Below are positions 11,353 to 22,369 of a stretch of 64,000 bases of DNA, one piece after another; position 1 is the first letter of the stretch; each line of letters starts with the position of its first letter. Under the pieces are notes generated by a model, which saw only the letters and a program-made list of their open reading frames with translations, searched no databases and was not told the origin of the DNA. The DNA comes from Carnegiea gigantea (lineage: Eukaryota > Streptophyta > Magnoliopsida > Caryophyllales > Cactaceae), in NCBI GenBank assembly GCA_029747015.1, contig JAKOGI010002996.1:1-64000 (forward strand), read 5' to 3'. A program made the position numbers and the translations under genes.

Positions 11353-12595
11353 CCTTTCTCACTCCTTTCCCTTTTTTAATTTTTTTAACTTTTTTTTGGG
11401 GTAAAAATGCCATGCCCCCTTTCTTCTTTGTGACATAGCAAGCCTTTTTTTTTTTGTTTCCCATACGACAGATTCATGTTTTGCTGTGCACAACATCAAT
11501 ATTAGATGCCTCCAAATACCTTAACCAAGAGCTAACAGCCAGAGGTTGATTAAAGGTATTAAATTTCTCCAATCTTCCTCCTTTTTGCTATTTGGGTGTG
11601 TGGTTTGAATGTTGAACTTGACAACGGCGTTTTACCACATCAAGGGTTGGTGAGGGAGATTGAAGAGGAGACAACAAATTAATAATCTGGGCATATAAAT
11701 TTTGTTGCTATGGTTGCTCAAATGAGTTGGGTTTATGGCTTGGTTTTGTGAAATGGTGAAAGAAGTAGGAGAATTAGGAAAGGGATAGTTATGAAGAGGT
11801 TTTGGAGAATTTGGGTTTGATTTGATTTGGGGTTTTGATAATAGATATGAGATTGGCTTGGGTGTGCTTTTTGTATGCTTGACCTCCATTGTGAAAGCAC
11901 CATGCTTCTCTTTGTTTTTTTTTTTTTTTTGAAATATGCTGATGGCTAGTAGATGAAAAATAAAAAGAATTAAATCAAAATGTGATGGCTTTTCTTATGA
12001 AAGACCATGATTAAGTATCTGGCCTTGCTTACTTTCGACGTTTCACTTGGATGCTTGTAATTTTTTCATACTTGCTTCTTTCTTCTTTTGAATCCTCATA
12101 TGTTGATCTTAATCCATTTCCTTTGAATGTGAAAGTCAAGTTCTTCTCTTCTTTTGTGAATTGAGTAGCTTGAATAAATCAAAGTATCCATCTTTAGGAG
12201 TAAAGGAAAATTTTTTTCCCCCTTTTAAGTCCAAGTTATCTGTGAAAATGAGGAATTTCTTCATGCTCATTTAGTCATAGGTTGCTTGTGACTTGGTCTT
12301 GTATTGAAATTCGCAATATTGTACCTTGAAGGGCTTGCCATTCTTTTTTTTTTTTTTAATGACCATGAACAATAAAAGTGATAACTTTGGCTGAAATGAA
12401 TCCAAAGGAAGCCACTTTATTAGATCGAAAAGTCTTCTCATGCCTATTTGTACCGTCGTAACATCACATTCATTTATTGTCGCATTTTCTTGTGTCGCTA
12501 CATCATGCTTATTTGTTGAAAGGTGGCATTTTTGTCACTTGTGCTTGTTTTTGTATGCCAAGACCCTTCTTTTTGTTGCATTGTATAGGTTGAGA

Positions 12596-13022
12596 AGCAT
12601 TTAAGGAACCACTTGTGAAATGGTTTGCCGCTAGGCTCTTTGATGCCTGGAACGGAAACTCACACGCCTAAAAGTGGTATAAAAACTTGAAGAGCCACTT
12701 GCGAAATGGTTTGCCACTAGGCCGTTTTGGTGCCTAGAACAGAAACCTACACGCCTGAAAGTGGTATGAAGACTCGAAGAATCACTTGCAAAATGATTTG
12801 CTGCTAGGATTTTTGGTGCCTAGAATGGAAACCTACATGTGAAAGTGGTATGAAAACTTGAAGAACCACTTGCGAAATGATTTGCCGCTAGGCCTTTGGT
12901 ACCTAGAACGGAAACCTATACGCCAGAAAGTGGTATGAAGACTTGAAGAAACGCTTGTAAAATGGTTTACTGCTAGGCCTTTTTGTGCCTAGAACGGAAA
13001 CCTACACGCCTGAAAGTGTTAC
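12596..13022. repeat. Tandem array, about 86-bp unit, five copies
   Basis: The anchor motif CACTTGYGAAATG recurs at about 12611, 12697, 12784, 12868 and 12953. Each unit contains TTTGCCGCTAGGC, GTGCCTAGAACGGAAACC and ACGCCTGAAAGTGGTATGA. Units differ by substitutions and short indels. The array stops about 170 bp before the plant-mobile-domain ORF. Confidence 0.85.
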
Positions 13023-13189
13023 AAGCAGCTAGGAGGAGCTTGATGGCTGAAAACCAGCATTTTGATTGATTTTTCTTCATGCTTCTCCCTTTTTAGTATT
13101 TGTTTTGCCTAGACGCCATTTTGTTTGCTGATTTGCTTCCTGAAAAAGAAACTAACTTTGTGTTTTCTTCTATTTTCAGGTGCTTCATA

Positions 13190-14869
13190 ATGGTGCATCT
13201 TAAAAAATTTCAACGTGATGGAAAACTTTTTCTTTATGTTGGGGATAAGGAGGATGACAAACCCCAGTCAGAGAGTTGCTTTCGGGTCTACCGTTCTTTG
13301 AGGAGGCCGAAGGCCAATCGGGTACATGCTATAGAGCCATCATCTTTTCCTCCTAAGTTTTCCATCTGAGTGGAAAAAGGTGCGGACTATGATTCAATTG
13401 GATACTTTCTACAGAGCGTGTATCATGACAAGTCCAGCCTACTCACCAAATTTCCTATGCTCGGGCGCGCGTTATAGCCGGCCAATCTAGATGGGGCCCT
13501 AACATGCTTTTTTATGGAGATTTTGGCTAATTTTCTTGTACTGGGAATGGGCAGAGCGCGTGCTCTCTTGTTTTAAGGCGCGCTTGCGGAGATGTGCCTT
13601 ATACCACGCGGTGATATATGCCTTGCTTTACTCCTACAGCTGCGACATGCACGTGTTATACGCCTTTTGTGAGAGTTGGTATCCTATCACCAACACTCTT
13701 CACACCATATCTGGAGAAATGTCCATCTCCCTATGGAACTTGCACAAACATGGCGGAATTCCAATCAGTGTCAAGATTTATGATGAGACCATCCCTAACA
13801 TCCAAGCTTTTGAGTATCAGGACAAGCAGAATTTGAAGACTATCCTATCTTCTTGAAAATTCCTATTTGCTACTTTTAGAAGCTTAGAAAAGATGCCTAT
13901 CTGCGATAAGGTGTTAGTGTTAAAGTCTAGATTGATTTTTGATGTAAGAAGAAGCTTATCCATAATCCGCCAACACGATGTCACCGCCGTAGCTTGACTC
14001 CCATGAGGACGCAAAATCCTAGTGGCCAGATTCGGCCTCAAGATCTTTGTTGGAGTCATAATGAATTGGACATCTTCAGAAGCCTGGGGGTTCCCAAGGA
14101 GAAGAGGGAAAGCACATATCTTGTCGCATTCTTGCCATGTTGGCTGTGCGCTTTTATACTTCCTGAGACCGGGGAGAAGTTCATTCACCTGGGAGCTTTT
14201 GAGGTCGCTAGCTTGATGACATCTAGTATGACTTTCAATCTGGCAATCCCTATGCTAGCAAGCATCTACTATGACCTTAATGGGATTACTAAGGCTATGA
14301 AACCTTCTCATTCATGGTCATTCTTTTCCTGCCACTACCTTCACAGATGGCTTGCCTACCCTTTCAAGACTCACCATGTATTGCAGCCTCCCCCTCCGGA
14401 TCCTTTGATGGTGCGCTACTCCAACTCACAAATGATGCGCAGTGACATTGGGGATGCTCGCGAGCTTATGCATGAGGGAAGAGTCTCTGACCTGGGATGT
14501 CTAATATTGGGAAGAAATCGATCGGAGATCCTTATCGAGAATAGAGACTTGGATGAGGATAAGTCGAGCTACTTGATATCTCTTCGAGATGATTTCCTTC
14601 CTATTCACCAGGGTGCCACTTTCTATGTTGAATCCTACAATCCGCATCGGTTCAGGAGGCAGTTTAGGTTCTACCAGGGGATTCCCAGGGTGCTTCTCGA
14701 GGATCCTCACACCCGGTTAGTGTCCTATGATGATGCCCTTTCATGTTGGAAGCAGTTCCTACTCCTGGGGACTATGTCTCAGGGCGTTCTTCCTTATCGT
14801 TCCTGGACATTAGGTCAATATATCTCCTCGGCTTACAAGATTTGGTGCTCTAAGGCTCTTATACCCTAG
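13190..14869 (+). pseudogene. Plant mobile domain (PMD, aminotransferase-like) ORF, broken; antisense to the gypsy element
   Basis: An ATG at 13190, after a likely splice acceptor, opens MVHLKKFQRDG. The family signature follows in pieces: YWEWAERVL near 13540, AFCESWYP...TLHTISGEMSISLW near 13660-13740, and a long C-terminal ORF (13994-14869) with FLPCWLCAFILP, SYLISLRDDFLPIHQG and the ending YISSAYKIWCSKA. PMD proteins are plant-specific; related forms occur both as domesticated genes (MAIN family) and inside transposons. A TGA at 13367-13369, further stops near 13477 and 13854, and frameshifts break it. Its strand is opposite to the LTR/gag half next to it. In some Tat-lineage gypsy elements, as I recall, an extra PMD ORF sits antisense before the 3' LTR, which fits this arrangement. 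Confidence 0.75.
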
Positions 14870-14876
14870 TAATCTA

Positions 14877-16099
14877 ATCGTTTTCACTTTCTTTATTACC
14901 TGTTGACAAAAAAGAGTCCAATTAATTTGTGATATGGACATAGTTTGGGTATCCATCAAATGTTAGTAGTAGTAGTACAACCTTTCACTTTATCAAATGT
15001 ACTCCATCGATATTAGATAATACATAAATTGTCAAATACTAGAAATATATAATGGTCGATTTAATGTTACAAACATGTGCGAGGTTTCACTTTCTAACCA
15101 ATAACAAAAACTATACTTTCACTATAACAATATAATGGAAGGCAAGCAAAAATTTTGAGATATCTTATTTAGTGACTTGTGCTTTGTATGAATCCATTTG
15201 AAAACAATATGAAAATAAAAGTATATTCTATCCAAAAAAAAAATACATAAATATTATCAAAAAATTTAGCTGAGTAAGTGCCAAATGGGATGTGCCTCCT
15301 TTTTGAGGAAAGCACATGTTTATTTTCAAATTAGTTTTCCAATAGTTTTTAAAAAATATAAAAGTAGCAATAGAAATTTCTAATTTTTTAATTTTTTTTT
15401 TATTGCATGAGATGAGATATGAGGTGGAAAGTATTATGATATGGTTAGATTAGAATGGAAGCTCAAGTCATCTAAAAATTCCAATAAAACAAGTTCTGAC
15501 ACAATGTAAAGCTTACATCATGCCGAGAGATATTACTTTGTCAATTAATTTCGGTTGCGGAAGCAATCATCTGAGAAAAGACACTTTATTTAGCAGTGCA
15601 AATGGTAGGAGAGAATTCGAGATTTGGACAGACATCGATCTCCATTTTGGTTCAATGCATGCATGACAAAGAAAGTACTCCGATTAAAATCTCGATGTTG
15701 ATGGATAAATATACTGATTTGAAGACTTGTTTAGTTCTTTATACAATTATAATTGAAAAGGTAGATAGGAGGAATGTGAGAGAAGCACGTCACTTAGGTT
15801 GTTCAAGCGAGGAGGAGAAATATGCATCGAGATTACTGTTTTTGTATTAACCTTGTAAACCAAAACAATTTTCAATGAAAAGTTACAGTCCAATGTATAA
15901 GATTGACCAGTCAACGTGGTGTTTGACATTTGTTTTTTTTTTTTTTTTGGGCATGTTGTGTTCCACTGTTCCCTCTGAAACCATTTGTTGCGCACAAGAA
16001 TTCGTTCCACGGCCAACCGAAACATCCGAAGTTCTGTGCCGGTCAACGGTCATATTCTTCCATTACACAACCTCTCTGGTTGCACATTGCGGATCAACA
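14877..16099. other. Spacer and upstream region of the prolyl 4-hydroxylase gene
   Basis: AT-rich DNA without a gene I can support. The retroelement-derived sequence ends near 14876. The last 150 bp are presumably the 5' leader of the next gene. Overlapping ORFs around 15875-16270 are frames running through exon 1 of that gene and its leader. Confidence 0.45.
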
Positions 16100-19080
16100 A
16101 TGGCGGAGTTTCGAGTTTTTGTTTCTCCTTTTCTCTGCTTCCTTCTGCTTCTTCCTCATTCCTCCCATGGCGGATGGTTCAGCGATTCCAAAGAGTAATG
16201 CGTCTCTCTTTCTGTCACTTTCTGATGTTCTCTTGCCCGTCTTCGTTTTGTGCTAAGGATTTGAGTTGATTGTTGATTGATTTCTCTTATTTTTGTCAGG
16301 CGTGAATCGGTGTTGAGATTGAAGAGTGAGGATGTTGATCAGGTTCTATTTGATCCCACTCGCATCACTCAGCTTTCATGGCGCCCCAGGTTTCCCTCTT
16401 TCTCTCCATCTCTCGGCAATTGATGATTCAATGGCGTTTATCTGATTGTGATGTTGTTGTTGTTTGTTTTGGATTCGCAGGGCTTTTCTGTACAAGGGGT
16501 TTATAACGCATGAAGAATGTGATCATCTCATCCAAGTGGTCAGAAATTTCTTTTGATTTTGTTCCTAGTTGCTAGTTGTTAGGGTTTATCAATTTTTTTC
16601 TGTTTTGAATTGTTAATGGATTGTTGTATTCATAATTAGGCCAAGGATAAGTTGCACAAATCAATGGTGGCTGACAATGAGTCTGGTAAGAGTATGGAGA
16701 GCGAGGTCAGAACGAGTTCTGGCATGTTTCTCAAGAAAGCTCAGGTTTGGATCTTGTCCCTCTCCTCTTAAAAACATCATTTAATATTTTATGATGATCC
16801 CAATTGCATATATTAATTAAAAAGAGAGGGAGGGAGGGGGGGGTGTTGTATACAATGTATGTTACCTTAAATGACTAAAATTTTTAGTACACCTGGATAT
16901 TTTTAGACTAGTTATGGAAAACAGTTATAAGGGGCTATTGAATTCATTGTTTCAGGACTGTATAAATGGTTATGTCCACCTTCTAGGACCAAGAAAGCCA
17001 ACCCTTTTTTATATCTTGAATGGAATTGGACTAAAGCCATATGCTTCCCTATACTATCCCCTGACACCATTCTACATGGCTGAGTACTGTAATAGGCAGT
17101 CAGGCTTTTTAAATTTAGGGTCTAATGGAGTTAGCCTCTTTATTATTCTGCAGTCTAGAGGTAAGGTTGCCACATCGAATCCCTCCACACTTCATCTAGG
17201 CGAGACTCTTGGGGTATGGGTTTGGATTTGGATTCAGGAGTATATAAATGGTAAGTCTAAAACTTGTGTTCAGTGGAAGATTCCATCTGTAAAGGATGAT
17301 CCAATTTATGGCTCTCAGAGGTGAGAACTAGTGGCAGGTTGCTGTTGTAGAGCGGATTTGTTTAGGTGCTACTATTGTTCTACTAATCTCAAAGCTTAAA
17401 AATGAGAAACACAAAGACATTGTTAGGAAGAGTTGAGTTTGCTTGAACGGTTACCTTCATTGATGCCTGTGCATCAACCTGTCTTGGTCTTACGTTTTGT
17501 GGGATCTCTGTACAAAGTTGTTATGTGTGCCTATGACTTTCCAAATTAGATATAATGATGGTGTGGTATTAATGGAAATTTTGTTATATTACTTGGAGAA
17601 TGTAGGGTAGTTGTAAGAATACCATATTTAGTTTACCTGTTGTGGGTTGGTTATTATAGCATTCATTTGCTCAATATCTATATGAACAAGATTTCGTCCT
17701 TATCTCTTCATTTAATCAATGCTTTTGTTATTACCCCTTTGAAGGATGATGTAGTTTCAAGAATTGAGGCCAGAATTGCTGCATGGACTTTCCTTCCTCC
17801 AGGTGAATGTGAACTTCTCTTATGATATTTAATTATTTATTGCTATATAATTTTTGGTTTCAGTGTGTAACTACAACTTCTAAATTTTATCAGAAAATGG
17901 GGAGGCAATGCAAGTCCTCCACTATGAGTTTGGTCAAAAGTATGAACCTCATTTTGACTATTTCCGTGATAAGGTCAATCAGCAACGAGGTGGCCACCGC
18001 ATTGCCACTGTTCTAATGTATTTGTCCGATGTTGAAAAGGGTGGGGAAACTATCTTTCCCCATTCAGAGGTAAACCATTCCCCCCACCCCACCCTGAGTA
18101 ATGTTTTCGCTGAGCTTTCTGTATTCAATTGCAAGTTTTATCTAATTGTGGTTATCTTCAGGCGAAAGAGCAGCAGCTGAAAGATGATAACTATTCTGAT
18201 TGTGCAAAAAATGGCTACGCAGGTACACGGAATGACATTATCTAGTTGAACATATTGATATGAGATGATGACTAAATGCCAACTCTGCATACCTGGAAAA
18301 TTTTGCTGGTTGCAGTTCCATCAAGAACTTTCGTTATGTTTCTCGCCAGAGAATAGGGGATTCTATCAAGGGTTGTAGACAATCTCAGAGTAACCCCCGC
18401 CCCTTTATATACTTCACTCTACTATGGGATTGATCTCTTTACACGGATCTCACCCTTTGTCATTCCAATTCATTTGAAATAATGGGAAACTAATATATAG
18501 TAATCCAGATGAATTTGAGTGAGTAACAACTGGAAAATCCTTCCGAACAAAGTAAGTTGCATGAACATACACACCGGAACTCCTGAATTACATGTGGGTG
18601 TTCCACGAGTGGGTTTGCTGTCTTTGAATTCTGACTTCTGACTTGAACATCGATCTAGCTTAGTTGGAATGCTTTAATCCGCTAGCATGAGCCCTAATGG
18701 ATGTACATGTTCCTAAGCATCTTTGAACACCCACTTCTTCCTTACCTGCTCCTGATATTCTATCTTTTACTTGTGCAGTGAAACCTGTTAAGGGCGATGC
18801 CTTGTTGTTTTTCAGCCTGCACCCTGACGCAACTACTGATCCACTGAGCTTGCATGGGAGCTGTCCTGTCATTGAGGGTGAAAAGTGGTCTGCAACCAAG
18901 TGGATTCATGTTCGGTCTTTTGAGAAATCCAAGCGAAATACATCTCCTGGAGAGTGTGTGGATGAAAATAAGAACTGCCCTCAGTGGGCCCGGGCTGGCG
19001 AGTGTCAAAAGAATCCTGTTTACATGGCAGGGAAAGATAAAACTAGGGGATATTGCAGGAAGAGCTGCAATGTTTGCTAG
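16100..19080 (+). CDS. P4H: Prolyl 4-hydroxylase with C-terminal ShKT domain (8 exons, 314 aa)
   Basis: Exons: 16100-16194, 16300-16389, 16481-16538, 16640-16744, 17745-17802, 17894-18069, 18162-18222, 18779-19080; all junctions are GT-AG and keep frame. The enzyme hydroxylates peptidyl proline in the ER/Golgi (extensins and arabinogalactan proteins in plants) using Fe(II) and 2-oxoglutarate. An N-terminal hydrophobic signal (VFVSPFLCFLLLLP) is followed by the 2OG-Fe(II) oxygenase fold. Iron ligands are His155 and Asp157 (PHFDYF) and His240 (SLHGSCPV); Lys250 (GEKW) binds 2-oxoglutarate. A six-cysteine ShKT module ends the protein (274-314). The length is normal for the family. Position beside a MYB35-type gene points to the AT3G28480/AT3G28490 (P4H7/P4H6) group, from memory. 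Intron 4 (1 kb) and intron 7 (0.56 kb) hold no other gene. Confidence 0.93.
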
Positions 19081-20315
19081 GAATGTATTACAGTCAGTCA
19101 TGGTTCAGTTTTGTTTTTTTTTTTTTTTTTACCGTTTAATCCTGGGTTAATGTACATATAAGGTTAAACCACATCATAGAGATTGCTAAGTCTACACTTG
19201 CTGTTTTACGTAGTGCTTTGTGCTTGTTCTATGTTCTTGAGAGCCCAAGGTATTTTTCTTTTTTTTTTTTTTCCATTTTCCTGTATGTGCCCTCTTGGGC
19301 GGAAATCCTTTTAATAATTCATCAGATGATACTTAAACGTTCTTCGGTTAATACAGATATTTGTTTTTGGTTTTTACACGTATGGACTAGTGTGGAAGTT
19401 CCTAAATTTTTTATCGCTGAAGTTTGCCAGGCAGCATTTGAAGCACTGCACGAATTCTGATGGAACATCCAGTGTGGTAGAACTTACCTGTTCTTTCAAT
19501 TATCCAACCTGAATTGTCCAAGGCTAGCTTGACTTTGATTCGAAAAAGGACTACTTGGCATTCTGAACGTGAACCGGATTGCCTTCAAATCTGCTGATCA
19601 TATCGATTGTATTTTATTCACAAACTCATTTGCTAAATTGACACCAAACGTGACACTGTCAGCATTTGTCAGTTCTTTTTTGGTGCAAAGAAAGTCATGT
19701 AGGGACACTAAGGCCAAGGCATGCCTTAAAGCCCAATCACTGCTTACAAGGGTTCTTCCACATTTCCGACCAACCAGAGTTATACAAGACCCTCTCATAC
19801 TCCTCAATTATTCCCATTTCTTACCCACTTTGAAAACCCGTATTAGCACCAGTGCATCAGTTCTATACTTCCAGAGGTTAGTTTAAATTTTGTACTCTGC
19901 CAAAATCAGGTTTTCTATTGAGATGCTTGAAAGTTCTAACTGTGCTCCGACTAACTCAATTTTGATACACCTGAGTAGTCATGTTGAGGGGCAGTGGTTT
20001 TATGTGTGTGTTTTAGGGGAGAAGGGCATATGACATGCATGCATGAAAATATAATTGAAGTGGTGGTTTCAAATGAAAAAAGAGGTTTAATTAGAACAGA
20101 AAAAAATGTCATGCGAATGTCGTTAATTAGATTCCAAAATTGCATGCATTTGTTGCTTCCAGAGTTGTTAATTGCTCCCCCTTTTGATTTCTATAAGTTG
20201 CTAAGATGGTGTGAAGTGTGAACATTGCATCATTCTTCATCACATCAGCTCGCCATCACACTCACTCCCTCTTTCTCTCTCTCATTTCTCTCTCTTGCTT
20301 GATCTAAGGAGGAGG
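19081..20315. other. 3' flank of the P4H gene and promoter of the MYB gene
   Basis: Nothing coding is supported. There are T-rich tracts at 19112-19130 and 19258-19273. The last 80 bp before the MYB start are CT-rich (runs of CTCTCTC), a common plant 5' leader composition, followed by AAGGAGGAGG directly before the ATG. Confidence 0.5.
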
Positions 20316-22369
20316 ATGGGCAGGCCTCCCTGTTGTGACAAAGCCAATGTCAAAAGAGGGCTTTGGACTGCAGAAGAAGATGCCAAGATTCTTGCTTATG
20401 TTGCCAACCATGGAATTGGAAACTGGACTCAAGTCCCCAAGAAAGCTGGTAATGTGTTGACTATCTTTCTTCTTTCTGTGTCCTAAACGTGTACGTTCTA
20501 AGCATCCAACATGCCCCAACTCCCATCTACTTAAAGTAGGGAACTAGGGGATCAATGTAGCAGTTAAACTGCAAAGAGGTCACTTTTTCAGGACTCTACA
20601 GTTGAAAATGCATTGTTTTCTTTGTTTAATGAGAAAAGAAGGAAAGGCCAAGTTTGGTGACATACATTGTTTTTGTACATCATATTCAACAGATGAGAAA
20701 ACTTGCTGATAATATAACCATAAGCAGTTCCCTTATGATTCACAAAAGAGAGAGAATACATAAATTGCCATGTTTGATTTCCCGTTTCCTTCAGAAACAT
20801 ATCTTTCCGTATATTGTTGAGGTCCCGAGACTTTGCTGTAGATCTCTTAACTTAGAATTTGGTTATTGTGGCAAGTATCACTATCTGCCTCCAGGGCATG
20901 CCATGCCTTTTGTTACTTGAGCTCAATTCACTCTCAGGGGTTTCTTTTTCATTGTCCTTTTTTTTGTGCGGAAAAATATGTCAGATGAAATATTTTGCAG
21001 GACTAAATAGGTGTGGGAAGAGTTGCAGGCTTAGGTGGACTAACTACTTGAGGCCTGACCTTAAGCATGAAGAGTTTACACAGCAGGAAGAAGAGCTCAT
21101 TGTTCAGTTCCATGCAGCTATAGGCAGCAGGTCTTCTCTCTTCCACTGCCCTTTCGCTTTCTGTTTCTCCTGAATTGAGAACTGTGACATGCTTAACTTC
21201 GCAAATCACCAATTTATATTACAGATTATAATACACTTAATTAAGAAACCAGAGTGTGACATTGGAGGATCAAACATGAATACAAATACTTCACACCTAA
21301 ATTATTACTCAAAATGCCAGAATTTGAGTAAATAGCAAAGTCCTATGCCTCAATCCATACCTATAAAGAATTTACAGACTGGTTGTTCTAGCGATATTCA
21401 AAATGGCTTTACTTTTGGATGGGGTAAGGTTTTTATTTTTTGAGGGGGGGAATCTTTGGGTCATGTTGCATTGAGAGTGCATCTTCTGTCTCCTCTTTTC
21501 CATTTTGCTTCTTAAAAAGCATGTGGTGTTGAACAATAAGTGGTACTATCAAATCAAATTCAAGTGACACAAACTTCCTCTTTGATAAGTCTTCTTGGCT
21601 AAATTGGTGCAGGTGGTCCTTGATAGCGAAACAACTACCAGGAAGAACAGACAATGATGTGAAAAATTACTGGAACACGAAGCTGAAAAAGAAGCTTGCA
21701 AAGATGGGAATCGACCCCATTACCCACAAACCCTATTCCAGGATACTCTCTGATTATGAAAGCATCAGTAGCAGCTGTCTGACAACTATGCACTCAATCA
21801 GATCTCTCAACAAAACTTTACCCATCTCTCGTTCTTTTTCTTACCCTGAAATCTCATCATCTGATATTCTTTCAAGATCCCCTTGCCCTAACCCTCCTAC
21901 TGGGATGCCAATAATGGATCTTAACGATCTGGGTCAACTTGGAGTCTCAGCTCAAGAATCAGTCAGCCATTATGTCTTTGAAGAGATATCACCTTCTTCT
22001 TCTTCTTCTTCATCATCGTCTTCCTCATCTATCACATCAAATGGGACACCAAGCTCACACATGTTGGACAATGACTCCTCTGCTGCTGCTGTGGTCATGC
22101 CTAGTTGGGATGAGCCGGCTTTTCGTGACAATATTCCAACTGCTGACATCATGGAGGAGGAATGCAACTTCCAGAAGTTTCTAGAAACAGATTCAGCAGC
22201 CCAACTTATGGACAAAACACATACTTCACACAGTGCAGGGAGTAATGAAATGAGCAACTGTTGTGAGCCTTCAGGATCGCCAGTGAGCTCCTTCGTCAAG
22301 GCACTTCTGGATCGTGACAGTGAGATGCAGTTGGATTTCCCGGCTTTTGGTGACATTCTAGATTACTAG
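20316..22369 (+). CDS. MYB35: R2R3-MYB transcription factor, TDF1/MYB35 type (3 exons, 339 aa)
   Basis: Exons: 20316-20448, 21001-21130, 21613-22369. The start [18 protein letters not shown] and the block [19 protein letters not shown] are characteristic of the TDF1/MYB35 clade. R2 has its three Trp residues and [18 protein letters not shown]3 has Phe in place of the first Trp, then [34 protein letters not shown] follows, shared with MYB35 and MYB80. The C-terminus is acidic and Ser-rich, with a run of about 13 serines near 22000-22030. In Arabidopsis TDF1 is a nuclear activator of tapetum and pollen development, downstream of DYT1. Both introns sit at the usual R2R3-MYB positions. I see no bHLH-binding signature in R3. 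The closest alternative is MYB80, but the N-terminus favours MYB35. Confidence 0.92.

Larger units (their letters stand above)
9968..13189. other. 3' internal region of the gypsy element, non-coding, with a nested hAT and a tandem array
   Basis: Between the polypurine tract and the antisense plant-mobile-domain ORF lie about 3.2 kb without a convincing protein. 10000-10800 is CT-rich with repeated GGCCTGGAC motifs. 10818-11352 is a hAT element. 12600-13020 is an 86-bp array. A plausible splice acceptor (TATTTTCAG) at 13171-13179 stands just before the ATG of the next ORF, so this stretch may be the promoter and leader of that ORF. Confidence 0.45.

Noticed and set aside
12596..13022. Possible CRISPR-like array
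   Set aside because: The 86-bp units are contiguous and diverged, with no unique spacers, in a plant nuclear setting.
17160..17260. tRNA-like stretch (GGTAAGGTTGCCACATCGAA)
   Set aside because: It does not fold into a tRNA by eye, and no acceptor stem is found.
16914..17324. 136-aa ORF inside intron 4 of the prolyl 4-hydroxylase
   Set aside because: No family features; it lies between two exons that splice in frame; the composition is that of an intron.
21970..22356. 128-aa minus-strand ORF across the third MYB exon
   Set aside because: A shadow of the Ser/Asp-rich MYB C-terminus on the opposite strand.
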